From Clostridia bacterium (GTDB lineage: Bacteria > Bacillota > Clostridia > UBA1212 > UBA1255), in contig JAFZSK010000062.1 in NCBI GenBank assembly GCA_017620915.1, positions 1 to 43,967 of the forward strand: DNA of 43,967 nt, read 5' to 3'. The translations under genes were made by a program, and so were the position numbers. Below are positions 1-8,589 of this stretch, piece by piece. The notes beneath the pieces were generated by a model. It worked only from the letters and a program-made list of their open reading frames with translations, did no database searches and had not been told where the DNA came from. Position 1 is the stretch's first letter. Every line of letters begins with the position of its first letter.

Positions 1-81
1 AATAACAAGACTTGGATATGAGTTTGAGTTTCATATGAATCCCCTTCAAAAATAAGTAATCAATGAGTCCAACCGGCCGTT

Positions 82-111
82 ATTGACACCCACTGTCAAT
101 AGTATTATACT
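82..111 (+). promoter_or_regulatory. Sigma-A promoter with overlapping operator-like inverted repeat
   Basis: TTGACA (83-88), a 17-bp spacer and TATACT (106-111) form a near-consensus housekeeping promoter facing the TetR-type gene. A perfect 7-bp inverted repeat, ATTGACA (82-88) and TGTCAAT (94-100), covers the -35 box and part of the spacer. That is where a TetR dimer would block RNA polymerase, so autoregulation is inferred. A second, weaker repeat (TGCAAC/GTTGCA) lies in the leader around 128-157. I see no other gene in bases 1-197. Confidence 0.7.
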
Positions 112-197
112 ACAAGCGAACATGGAGTTGTGCAACGTTTTTTGCCCGGACTGTTGCATAAGTGCCAAAATTAAAAATTTTTTGGGGAGGAACTTGG

Positions 198-791
198 ATG
201 ATAAACAGAAAATATACCGATCCGCGCGCCCGCGCAACCAGAGACAAAATCGTCAACGCATATGTGGAATTGCTGTTAGAGAGGGAAAGAGAATCCATAT
301 CTATAATTGATATCTGTTCGAGAAGCCAGATCAACAGAACGACTTTTTACCGGCACTATTTAAATATCTCAGATATAGAGAAAGATATCGAAAAAATTGT
401 CCTTAACAAATTTATGCAATTGCTGGACAACACAGATCTTGACGATTTCTTATACGGGCGCAAAGAGTTTTTGAATACCGTCAACGAGACTATTGTTTCA
501 GAGATCGGGTTTTACTCAAAAATACTCCTGGTAAATCAAAACGTTAGTTTTCTCGAAAAGATCAATAGCTCCATAAGAGACCGGCTCAGGACTACGCTCG
601 TCGCAAAAACGTCAATACCGCCCGCACAGATTGATCTTATACTCACGTTTGCCGTTGCGGGAAGGACCGCCGTATACCGGAGATGGATAATTAACGGCTT
701 CAAACCGTCCGCCGATGCAATATCAGAAATGTTGGAAAAGATATCTTCTTCCGGGTTTGATTATTTTCTGATTGACGGTCAAGACGAATAG
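198..791 (+). CDS. TetR/AcrR-family transcriptional regulator
   Basis: A 197-residue DNA-binding repressor-like protein. The N-terminal ~60 residues form the TetR helix-turn-helix, ending in the signature RTTFYRHY where the recognition helix sits. The C-terminal half is the all-helical ligand/dimer domain, with a GRTAVYRRWIINGFK segment like the TetR C-terminal domain found in DhaS-type regulators. The start at 198 is chosen because GGGGAGG lies 8 bases upstream; an earlier in-frame ATG at 162 has no such site. The promoter upstream contains an inverted repeat suited to autorepression. No obvious target gene is adjacent on the right, so the regulated gene may lie left of the window or at a distance. 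The ligand is unknown. Confidence 0.88.
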   Translation: MINRKYTDPRARATRDKIVNAYVELLLERERESISIIDICSRSQINRTTFYRHYLNISDIEKDIEKIVLNKFMQLLDNTDLDDFLYGRKEFLNTVNETIVSEIGFYSKILLVNQNVSFLEKINSSIRDRLRTTLVAKTSIPPAQIDLILTFAVAGRTAVYRRWIINGFKPSADAISEMLEKISSSGFDYFLIDGQDE

Positions 792-838
792 ACCATGGCG
801 ATGAGATCGTCTACACGATTTGATCTTCTATGATAGGC

Positions 839-879
839 AAAAAAACAACAGCCCCGGGACGTTGATCTCGAGGCTGTTT
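839..879 (-). terminator. Intrinsic terminator ending the RHS locus
   Basis: Read on the minus strand, an AACAGCCTCGAGA stem pairs imperfectly with TCCCGGGGCTGTT and runs into a T tract (839-845). It lies downstream of the last minus-strand gene of the RHS locus. The same hairpin type follows the second copy of the adjacent repeat at 8405-8439. Confidence 0.75.
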
Positions 880-884
880 TTGAG

Positions 885-961
885 TGCGGATAGCAGGGAC
901 TTGAACCTGTATGAGAGAACTCTCACACGGACCTGATGGTAGCGTGACCTTGGTGAAAAAA
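885..961 (-). repeat. tRNA-3'-end-like direct repeat, copy 1
   Basis: This 77-bp stretch is almost identical to 8450-8525, with one single-base indel and two substitutions. On the minus strand it ends like the 3' half of a class II tRNA: a 9-bp variable-arm-like hairpin (GTGTGAGAG/CTCTCATAC), a T loop GGTTCAAGTCC, then TATCCGCA where the acceptor strand would be. I cannot find a matching 5' acceptor strand or anticodon arm upstream, so this is not a complete tRNA. In this copy an extra base also disturbs the T stem. It may be a tRNA fragment left at an attachment site, or a conserved 3' element of the cassette. Confidence 0.6.
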
Positions 962-998
962 ATTGCATACCTTGCTTTTAAGGTAAAGCAACGAATAA

Positions 999-1376
999 TC
1001 ATTCTAAGTAGTAAACAGGATATCCCTCAACTTTTTTCCTTCTCCCATTTTTAAAAATCCATTTTTTTATAATAGAATACTTTTTCTTTATTTCTTCATT
1101 CTTGACACAATAGTATCCCAAATAGAGTCTTTCTGCATAATAATTTTCGTTATACAATTCTTTTGTTAGTTCTAAAAAAGGTATTTCATTCTCAAAACAA
1201 TAAGAGATTAAATAATCTCCGTTGATTAGCTCATCGTGTCCAAAAAGTTGATGGGGTGTAATTAGAGATTTAAAATCTTCTTTCAAGCGAATAACAAAAA
1301 GGTCGTTATCTGCTAACATTTTTAAGAAGGAAATATCAGCTCTAATAGACACAAAGAAAGTAATCTGTTTTCCCAT
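999..1376 (-). CDS. Hypothetical protein of the RHS locus, possible immunity protein
   Basis: A 125-residue protein of no recognised family, rich in Lys, Glu, Tyr and Phe, with no signal peptide and no clear membrane segment, so probably cytoplasmic. AGGAGG sits 7 bases before the ATG, so it is well translated. It is the last gene of the minus-strand RHS locus, after the toxin-like RHS gene and the lipoprotein, and shares their low GC. Small AT-rich genes directly downstream of an RHS gene are often immunity proteins, which is the only basis for that suggestion. A repeat and a terminator follow it. Confidence 0.6.
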   Translation of the reverse strand: MGKQITFFVSIRADISFLKMLADNDLFVIRLKEDFKSLITPHQLFGHDELINGDYLISYCFENEIPFLELTKELYNENYYAERLYLGYYCVKNEEIKKKYSIIKKWIFKNGRRKKVEGYPVYYLE

Positions 1377-1391
1377 TATATTTCCTCCTGG

Positions 1392-1562
1392 TTAAGCAAA
1401 AATAAGTCCATACGCTGGAGCAGCCGCTCCTTCGGTTACTATTGTTGCAACTGTGACAAGAGCAACTATAGCAACAGTTACAATTACTTTTGTTGTAGCT
1501 CTAGCATTATTCCATTCGCATTCATATACAACAATGAAAGAGCCTTCATTGTTCCATTCGCG
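1392..1562 (-). pseudogene. In-frame membrane-segment tail after the lipoprotein stop codon
   Basis: Directly after the TAA of the lipoprotein gene (1563-1565) the same frame stays open for 56 codons, down to a TAA at 1392-1394. The encoded piece has a duplicated EWNN motif followed by a ~25-residue hydrophobic stretch (VIVTVAIVALVTVATIV) that would span a membrane. No ATG, GTG or TTG in this frame would start it independently. It may be the severed C-terminus of the lipoprotein gene, the remnant of another small gene, or a readthrough extension. Confidence 0.5.
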
Positions 1563-2042
1563 TTAATTGTAGTAAGCTTTATTCGGTTTCACTTCTGTTG
1601 TTGTCCATTGTGCAGAAAACGGGGCCTCCAAATTATTCGTTTGAGACTCAAGCTCTGCTTCAGATGTGTAAAAACCTATAGTTCTATGCTCTAAAGTGTC
1701 ATACAGAATGAAAAACGAGTCATCCTGCAGAAATAATTCGTGGAATGATAATTTCTTTATAGCATCGGATATATAAATGCATTTTAAGCAGACATATCTC
1801 TCGTTGTAAAAAAAACCTTGTACAAAATAATCACAATCATTAGGAACAAATGAAGTAGATTGATCTACCATTTTAATATTATGTGTGCTTATTTTGAGCA
1901 AATAGTACCCATTCGGTAAGTCAAGCCTCCATTCATCATAAAGTGAACCTAACATATTGCATGAAGTTGTAATAAGAGTTAATGCTGCAATAACAACAAT
2001 TGTTATTGACTTAAATTTTGTGCCAAGCTGTATAGTATTCAT
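1563..2042 (-). CDS. Small lipoprotein overlapping the RHS gene, candidate immunity protein
   Basis: A 159-residue protein with an N-terminal signal segment (IVVIAALTLITTSC) whose Cys around residue 28 fits a lipobox, so it is predicted to be a membrane-anchored surface lipoprotein. The rest matches no family I recognise. It starts inside the end of the RHS gene, overlapping it by 32 bp in another frame, with GGGAG before the ATG; this couples its translation to the toxin-like protein. Overlap with the toxin tip makes it the best immunity candidate, and surface location would suit neutralising an incoming RHS protein; both are inferences. The reading frame continues past the stop as a membrane segment, so the gene may be truncated. 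Confidence 0.7.
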   Translation of the reverse strand: MNTIQLGTKFKSITIVVIAALTLITTSCNMLGSLYDEWRLDLPNGYYLLKISTHNIKMVDQSTSFVPNDCDYFVQGFFYNERYVCLKCIYISDAIKKLSFHELFLQDDSFFILYDTLEHRTIGFYTSEAELESQTNNLEAPFSAQWTTTEVKPNKAYYN

Positions 2043-5000
2043 AATTAATCTCCCAGTCGAATGGAGTACCTAAACCGGATTCTTGTGCTAAATAACCTAT
2101 GTTATTTAGTGTACTTCCAATTCCGTCTCCTGTTTCATTTCCTTTATTAAAATCATATGTATCGTAGATTGTGACAGACACTTTTTCTCTAGAATAATGT
2201 GTTACTCGCTCATACAAGCAGAACCCCCAAAAACGTATAGAGAATGTTTTTTCCATGTACTCTTTTTTAACATCAAGCTTATAACTGGCATTTCTAATTG
2301 CAAGCCATAAATCTGGCTCTTTACTAGTAAAAGTGACCGCCCCAGTGACCGTAAAACTCCTGCTTCCATACTCTTTTAGCTTATTCTCGATGATTCGGTT
2401 CATTGTTTTTGATTTTTTTACTAATTTAGCCGCAAAGCTTGAATTATTATAAACTAGTTTAGATCCATTTCCGAACAAAAAATGGTTTAACAATTCTACA
2501 GCCAGTGATTTACTACCAGATATATCCACGTTATGAACAGAGTTATTTTCACAATACGCAAACATATTATGGCCAACAATTCCTTGACCCGTGCTTATGT
2601 AGACATCCGGATTGATAAATCTTTGTACCTGCGGGTCATAATACCTGCTCTGCAGATAGTACAGCTTCGTTTCGGTGTCGTAGAAGTAACCCCTGTACCT
2701 CAAGCTATTCAGATTTGCAATGTGCATAGATGAGGTAAGCGCGTTGCCGCTGGCGTCACGGACTTCAAGCAGTTTGCCCCATCCGTCGTAAATGTATCTG
2801 GCTACAAGTGCGTTTGTGCTGCTTCTTAGTTCGAGTATATCGCCCTCTATATTCCTCACAAAGAAGTATTTTGTTGACGTTGAGCCGTTGTAATAATTGA
2901 GAGCATATGGCCTTTCGGAGGCATCGTAGAAGTATTCAATGTATTGACTGCCCCATTTGTCACAAAGAAGTTGAGAGCCGTCGTAAGTATAAGTGTGCAT
3001 GGTCCCGTTAACGGTCTTGCTGATTCGAAGGCCGTTTACATCATAACTGTAGCTGATCGTGTCTGTACCGGTTACAGCTGAAGCTAACTGCCTTCCCTTC
3101 TGCCAGGTGAATGTGTAGCTTTGACCGTTATAGTAGGAGAGCGGATTTCCGTTGGCGTCGTAGGTAATAGACACGCCATTGTATTTGGTCAGGAGCTCTT
3201 TCCAGTTAGAGTCACCGTAAGTGTGCCCTGAACTTGGCCCACTCGAATAATTGCCATTCGAGTATGTAAAAGTGTAATAGCTGATATTGCCGGAACTGCT
3301 GATGGAATAATATCTGAACTCACCGATAAGTGTTGCTTTGTCATAATATAGTTCTGTTTTCAGCTGATTCAGATCATCGTAAGTGTATTGCCGGTATGTT
3401 ACGCCGTCGTCTTCGGTGAGAATATTGCCCAGATTGTCATACGTGTACTGAACTGTCTTGACCGTAATTCCGTTATACTTTTCAGTCAATTTGCTGATCA
3501 GAGTCGAGGTGTTATTTCCGGACGTAAGATATTCGTAGTGTTCTGAATAATTGCCAGTGGTTTTAGTAATAACACGGCTGAAACCGTCATAAGTATAACT
3601 GACCGTATCACCGCCCGCGGTAGTCTCCTGCGACAGCCTGTTGTACTGGTCATACGTATTTGAGGACGTTCTTGAACCAACACTGCCGATTGTATATCTG
3701 TACCCGACGCTCCTGCCGTCACTGTCGTAAGACTTTTCCGCGGCGTAAAGTTCAGTTCCGTTCAGAGTAACAAAGAAGCGTATTTCGCGACCAAGTGCGT
3801 CGTATTCGTAGCGGTACACTCTGCCGGAGGCGCAGTCGGTATATGAGGCGATATTTCCGTCTCCGTCATAGGTCACCGTGTAGGCGACTGTTCCGTTGTA
3901 TGAGACAGACTTGACGCGGCTCAGCTTGTCGTAGGTGTTGGATATCACGGTTCCGTCGGCGTATGTCGTCGAGAGCAGCTTGCCGTTGCAGCCCGCGTAA
4001 GTGTACGAAACAAGCGGAGTCGTGTTTGCGCCTATCGTGACCGATGCCACGTTCCCGTAGCTGTCGTAGGCAAAATGATATGTCGTTGCCCCGTTATGTA
4101 TCTCCGTCAGATAGTTCCTTGCGTTGTAGGTATAAGTTATTCCCGCCTCGCCGGAGTCGTGAACGCCGTCCTTGTCGGTATCGGCGAACACTTCCGTGAG
4201 CTTCCCGCCGAGGTCGTACAGATACTGCGTGCGTTTATTGTTTGCGTTGTCGATATAGCTAAGAAGTCCGCGGTCCGTGTTATAGCCGTAGGACGTAGTG
4301 TGCCCGAGGGTGTCTGTTTCCGAAGTCAGATCACCGTAATTGTTGTACACTGCGAAGGACGATATCTGCCCACTTCCCGACGACGGAGTTATGACTACGG
4401 AGATTGCAAGTCCGTTTGTATTGTAGCCGTACGTCGCGGTAACGCCTTGAGCGTCCGTGGCGGTCAGGACCTTGTGCTTGTTGGAAACATAGGTGTATGC
4501 GATACTGTTTCCGCGCGAGTCGGTAACATTCGTAAGATCGGTTCCGAAATATGTGAGCTGCGTTGAAGCCTCCGTGTTCCAAGCCTTGGAAACGTTGCCG
4601 TTCGAATCGTATTTATACGATGACGCATCGGTTTCGGCAAGGCAGATGTCTTTGAAGAAAGCGTAGTTCGCATTATTGCTGTAAGATAGATAAACATAAA
4701 CCGTATTGATTGTCTTGTCCAGATTTTCTTCCGATGGCATAATAACTGCCGAAGCATACTGCCATTCTCCGGATACGGCCGGGTTAAAGTGAACTTTTTG
4801 AGTCTCTGAAGTTCCGTCTAAATAATATATGACTGCGCTCATTCCCCAGAACCGGTCTTTGTGTGTATTGGTCATGGTAGCCGGATAATCGCTGGTGTCT
4901 GTTTCCGGGACAGCGTATCCCAGGCTCCAGCCGGACAACGAAAACGCTGTGGTTGCCGCGGGTTTATTCAGTGTTAACAATGCATAACCGGTCGCAGAAT

Positions 5001-8000
5001 TTCCTGCAGTGCATGAAAGTTTAACACTTCCGTCAGTCTGAGGCTCGACGGTACCCAATTGTATCCATGAGTTGCTAAGGTAATTAAACTCAGTGGCTGG
5101 GGTTTCGCCCTTAATCAGGCTGACGCCGTCAAAATAAACCGTCCCGAACATGTTCTGCAACGCGAGCTCAACAGTATATGTTCCCGGGGAAGAAAAAGTT
5201 TTTGTAACGTAAATCTGTCTCCAGCCATTCTGAACATTCGAGCCGGTGGCGCTTGTAATGATTTCTGACTTAGTATCGTCGAGGGCAATATATGCACCGT
5301 TTACCGCCGCCGGAGCTCCCATAATAAGAAAACTTGATTTAACATAAGCGCTTAGTGTATATATGCCCGAATCTGTGACGGTTACACTCTGAGACACTGT
5401 CCCGCTGCAGCTCAATGTTGCGCTTGAGAGAGATAATGACTTTGTGCCGAAAAGGAATTCCGACGAACTGACGGAGCATGTCACACTGCTTAAACTCTGT
5501 GTCCATTGGTATGTTGATTCAAGGTTCCCGTTGCCGATAAGATTCCTGCTGTACTGTCCTTTTCCTCCGGCCTTGGCTACAGAGTTGTTGGCTTTCGGAT
5601 TGGATGAAACGTTTAATTCGGTATACTCTGCAGCGGACGCGCCGTAAACTGTCTCACCCGAAAGGTCGGTGAGATAACTGCAGACAGTGTTTCCGTAGTT
5701 GTCGAAAAGGTATACAGATAGAAGATCATCGGCGTTTCCGTGGATATCATCTTTGCCGACGGTTCTGATAACCGCTTTTTTATGGTCGTACTGGAAAGTG
5801 TATTTACTGCCCAGATATGAATCGGAACCATATTGATGCAGTTCAGATACGCGTCCGTCATTTCCGAAGAAAAGGCGTGCATATGTCCCGTAAGTTGTGC
5901 CGTTCCCCTGCCTTATACGATACAGCTCATCATTGGAATTGTACTGGTACTCCGCAAAGTCGCCGTTCGAATATTCAATTTTGCGCAGGTACCCGGTGTT
6001 ATCCATCGACACGTCTCCGCTGCGTGTAGAAGAATAATAGATTTTAACGTATATACTTGAGTCTTTCGCATTAGTTATCTTTTTGACCGCATTCCCGGAG
6101 TTGTATGACAATATCAACTGCTGTTCGGCCGAAGACATGGTTTTGGATTGAAAACTTATACTATCTAAGCGGTTTGAGGCGTCGTAGTTAAAGATCTTTT
6201 TGTTGCCGTATTCATCATGGATGGCGGTTATTCTTCCGCTTGAATTAAAATACTTGACGTTGCCGTTGCTGTCGGATAACGAGTAGTAATACGGATCCAT
6301 CAAAAGATAATTGAATTTCAGGTCGTATCCGTCCTCCGACAGATATCCCAGATTCTGGTAATACCTGAAATACAGTTCGGTGCCGTCGGCGTCGTTGTAG
6401 CATATATATGAGACACCACTAATCGTCTTAAATGTCAGACTTTCCCAGCAGCTAAGCTTGAATCCGTAACCGGCCGATGCGTTGAAATTTGCTGTGACCG
6501 GTGCATTTTTATTAGTTGCAGACGGTACAAACTGAAGTCCGCTTAAGTAGCTGTTGTACACCGGAAATACGGAATATGGCAGTATCTCGTCCTGCGTGGA
6601 AAGACCGGGACCGACCAGGACATGTTTTCCGTTATACAGGTTTACATATACAGTGCCGGCTGTTCCGACGTCCTCTGAAGCAAAAGCCCAGCGACTCTCC
6701 AAACCCTTGGTGTCATAGTATGTGATGTAAAACGACGGGTTGGTAGTGGAAAACATCACATCGTCAGTCGATATGAACGTCGTAAATCCGTCATATTGCT
6801 CTGTAGCCGTCTGAAGTACTATGCCGTAGTTTGTATTGCTGTTTTCGTACCACTTCTGCATGCAGGAGGTAATATCAAAGTTAAGATAATGCTCGGCAGT
6901 GTCGGAGCTCGAGATAACGTAGTCGATCACCTTGTCCGAAAAAGAGGGCTGATTATTCCATGTCAGTGTTTCTTCTGCCCAGGCAGAGGTTACCTCCTTT
7001 GCGGTAACTGTAAGGGATGTGGTGTAAGTCGAGTTAAACGAATACCAATATCCGTTTTCGGCCTGCTGAAGCGATACGATCGCGGAAAGGATTCGTGACG
7101 CCTTCGGAATTTCCGGTAAGTTATTGATTCGAAAAAAAGAGCGAACCACATGAAGATTCGAATCGTTTGCAGCGTTACCAACGTGCATCAGATAATAATA
7201 ATTTGAATTGAAGTTCGGCAGCGCTTCTCTTATGTATGCATCGGAAACGTCGCCGTGAGTCGGACTGTCTGTAATGACTGTAGGGTCAATTACGACCGGG
7301 TATGCGCGGTCATCATTTTCTAGCCATTCAGGGTCCGGAGTTATAGTTAGTATATATCCGTCACCGATCTGTTCAAGGGTATATTCTACATCATTCGAGA
7401 CATCTCCCAGGGCATCGTACATATATGCGTGAGGAATGGTCGCTTCACCCAAATGGATGCAGCCTTCTTCATCAATGTATAATTCGCTATCAGTCGTAAC
7501 GGCAAATCTGAATGAAGAAGCTTCAGGAAGCGTTTCGAGAATTATGTTTTCTTTTACATTCTTTCCGTAGATGAGATATGAAACAGTGACGCCATCGAGA
7601 ATGCTGCAATACGACAGTTGTGATTTGGCTTTGGGCACGGCGAAAAGCTCGGCCGTTTTTGTGGCATATTCTTCTTTCGGCAGTTCGGAAATTTGTGCTT
7701 CGGCAGGCTGAAGATTATCACTTATGAGTTCAAAGCGTGCATTTACACCGTCAAAACTGATGCTATACGAGGGACGGTCAAAATCAAATGCCAGTTCGAT
7801 GTCTGAAAGAGTGGGTGTAAAGGAATCTCCTTTGCGAACAAGGGTGTTATCGTATTCTACGAAACCATCGGAAGTTTGAAAATGAATGTTGAAACCGTAC
7901 GAACCGAGAGTGTATGATCCGTCGTTGAGACGAAGAGTTTTGGAGTTTGATGTTCGCAGAGCGGAGTCTTCGAAGAGCGCGTCGATTGAATTGTTTACAT

Positions 8001-8166
8001 CTTGCTCTTCTGTAAGGATATCCGGGTCGCTTGAAGGCAATTCGATTTGTGGCGTTGCGTCATCTTCCGCCCAGATCGAGCGAGACGGAAGCAGTGTCGC
8101 AAAGATAGTTACAACAAGTGTAAGCACAATCAATTTCAATCCAAAGTGCTTGTTTGCAGTACTCAT
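2011..8166 (-). CDS. Secreted RHS/YD-repeat polymorphic toxin-like protein
   Basis: A 2051-residue exported protein related to WapA-type RHS proteins. In order: a signal peptide (residues 1-33, ending SIWA), a DNRLRE-type domain at roughly 290-480 (conserved LTWNNQP), a carbohydrate-binding-like beta-sandwich around 880-1200, a long run of YD repeats (for example YDSNGNVS, YDGDGNIASY) that would build the RHS shell, and the RHS core ending RYYDPQVQRFINPD...NMFAYCENN...DISG near residue 1884. The last 167 residues (bases 2014-2514) are an AT-rich variable tip with a YDTYDFN motif and a GxGTPFDWEI motif; I cannot assign them to a known nuclease or other toxin family. GGAGG precedes the ATG. Two small genes follow, the first overlapping. 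Its role in contact-dependent competition is inferred from architecture. Confidence 0.9.
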   Translation of the reverse strand: MSTANKHFGLKLIVLTLVVTIFATLLPSRSIWAEDDATPQIELPSSDPDILTEEQDVNNSIDALFEDSALRTSNSKTLRLNDGSYTLGSYGFNIHFQTSDGFVEYDNTLVRKGDSFTPTLSDIELAFDFDRPSYSISFDGVNARFELISDNLQPAEAQISELPKEEYATKTAELFAVPKAKSQLSYCSILDGVTVSYLIYGKNVKENIILETLPEASSFRFAVTTDSELYIDEEGCIHLGEATIPHAYMYDALGDVSNDVEYTLEQIGDGYILTITPDPEWLENDDRAYPVVIDPTVITDSPTHGDVSDAYIREALPNFNSNYYYLMHVGNAANDSNLHVVRSFFRINNLPEIPKASRILSAIVSLQQAENGYWYSFNSTYTTSLTVTAKEVTSAWAEETLTWNNQPSFSDKVIDYVISSSDTAEHYLNFDITSCMQKWYENSNTNYGIVLQTATEQYDGFTTFISTDDVMFSTTNPSFYITYYDTKGLESRWAFASEDVGTAGTVYVNLYNGKHVLVGPGLSTQDEILPYSVFPVYNSYLSGLQFVPSATNKNAPVTANFNASAGYGFKLSCWESLTFKTISGVSYICYNDADGTELYFRYYQNLGYLSEDGYDLKFNYLLMDPYYYSLSDSNGNVKYFNSSGRITAIHDEYGNKKIFNYDASNRLDSISFQSKTMSSAEQQLILSYNSGNAVKKITNAKDSSIYVKIYYSSTRSGDVSMDNTGYLRKIEYSNGDFAEYQYNSNDELYRIRQGNGTTYGTYARLFFGNDGRVSELHQYGSDSYLGSKYTFQYDHKKAVIRTVGKDDIHGNADDLLSVYLFDNYGNTVCSYLTDLSGETVYGASAAEYTELNVSSNPKANNSVAKAGGKGQYSRNLIGNGNLESTYQWTQSLSSVTCSVSSSEFLFGTKSLSLSSATLSCSGTVSQSVTVTDSGIYTLSAYVKSSFLIMGAPAAVNGAYIALDDTKSEIITSATGSNVQNGWRQIYVTKTFSSPGTYTVELALQNMFGTVYFDGVSLIKGETPATEFNYLSNSWIQLGTVEPQTDGSVKLSCTAGNSATGYALLTLNKPAATTAFSLSGWSLGYAVPETDTSDYPATMTNTHKDRFWGMSAVIYYLDGTSETQKVHFNPAVSGEWQYASAVIMPSEENLDKTINTVYVYLSYSNNANYAFFKDICLAETDASSYKYDSNGNVSKAWNTEASTQLTYFGTDLTNVTDSRGNSIAYTYVSNKHKVLTATDAQGVTATYGYNTNGLAISVVITPSSGSGQISSFAVYNNYGDLTSETDTLGHTTSYGYNTDRGLLSYIDNANNKRTQYLYDLGGKLTEVFADTDKDGVHDSGEAGITYTYNARNYLTEIHNGATTYHFAYDSYGNVASVTIGANTTPLVSYTYAGCNGKLLSTTYADGTVISNTYDKLSRVKSVSYNGTVAYTVTYDGDGNIASYTDCASGRVYRYEYDALGREIRFFVTLNGTELYAAEKSYDSDGRSVGYRYTIGSVGSRTSSNTYDQYNRLSQETTAGGDTVSYTYDGFSRVITKTTGNYSEHYEYLTSGNNTSTLISKLTEKYNGITVKTVQYTYDNLGNILTEDDGVTYRQYTYDDLNQLKTELYYDKATLIGEFRYYSISSSGNISYYTFTYSNGNYSSGPSSGHTYGDSNWKELLTKYNGVSITYDANGNPLSYYNGQSYTFTWQKGRQLASAVTGTDTISYSYDVNGLRISKTVNGTMHTYTYDGSQLLCDKWGSQYIEYFYDASERPYALNYYNGSTSTKYFFVRNIEGDILELRSSTNALVARYIYDGWGKLLEVRDASGNALTSSMHIANLNSLRYRGYFYDTETKLYYLQSRYYDPQVQRFINPDVYISTGQGIVGHNMFAYCENNSVHNVDISGSKSLAVELLNHFLFGNGSKLVYNNSSFAAKLVKKSKTMNRIIENKLKEYGSRSFTVTGAVTFTSKEPDLWLAIRNASYKLDVKKEYMEKTFSIRFWGFCLYERVTHYSREKVSVTIYDTYDFNKGNETGDGIGSTLNNIGYLAQESGLGTPFDWEINYEYYTAWHKI

Positions 8167-8256
8167 AGATAAACCTCCGTTGCTTTAAAACTACAAAGTG
8201 TGCGGTTTTTCTGGTTTCAATTTTAGCACTTGCGCCATTTTTAGTCAATCCTTTTC

Positions 8257-8300
8257 TGCGAATACTGCTCCTCCACAGGGAGCGGGGAGCAGTATTCGCA
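8257..8300. repeat. Perfect 15-bp inverted repeat upstream of the RHS gene
   Basis: TGCGAATACTGCTCC (8257-8271) is exactly mirrored at 8286-8300 with a 14-base loop. Neither strand has a T tract after it, so it is not a standard terminator. It lies about 90 bp upstream of the RHS start codon and could be a regulator-binding or recombination site. The rest of 8301-8400 is GC-rich sequence with no gene I can support. Confidence 0.6.
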
Positions 8301-8404
8301 TTTGTGGCACGAACGGCCTTGCCGCCCGCCCCAAATGCGGATGCGAGCTAAGCCCGCGCCCCTATATTTTCTCGGCAGAACGGCTCTTCAAAGGCCGGGC
8401 AACT

Positions 8405-8439
8405 GAAAAAACAGCCCCGGGATTTCATGATCTCGGGGC
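8405..8439 (-). terminator. Intrinsic terminator after repeat copy 2
   Basis: On the minus strand GCCCCGAGA pairs with TCCCGGGGC around a TCATGAAA loop, followed by a T run (8406-8411). It stands between the repeat copy at 8450-8525 and the RHS promoter region, so it would insulate the RHS gene from minus-strand transcription coming from the right. Confidence 0.75.
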
Positions 8440-8449
8440 CATTCTGCAG

Positions 8450-8525
8450 TGCGGATAGCAGGACTTGAACCTGTATGAGAGAACTCTCACACGGACCTGA
8501 TGGTAGCGTCACCTTAGTGAAAAAA
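8450..8525 (-). repeat. tRNA-3'-end-like direct repeat, copy 2
   Basis: Near-identical to 885-961. Here the minus strand reads as a better tRNA 3' half: variable-arm hairpin, T arm with stem CAGG/CCTG around TTCAAGT, then TATCCGCA. There is still no recognisable 5' half. With copy 1 it brackets the complete RHS locus (about 7.5 kb between them). Confidence 0.6.
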
Positions 8526-8589
8526 TACGGCACAGGGTAAACAGAACCACTAATACTTTTCCCTTAGTTTGACAATTCTCTGCTCTGGC

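Noticed and set aside
885-961. Complete tRNA gene
   Set aside because: Only the 3' half is recognisable; no anticodon stem-loop or 5' acceptor strand can be built from the upstream bases.
4075-4566. Plus-strand open frame inside the RHS gene
   Set aside because: It is the antisense of YD repeats; no start signal or family match.
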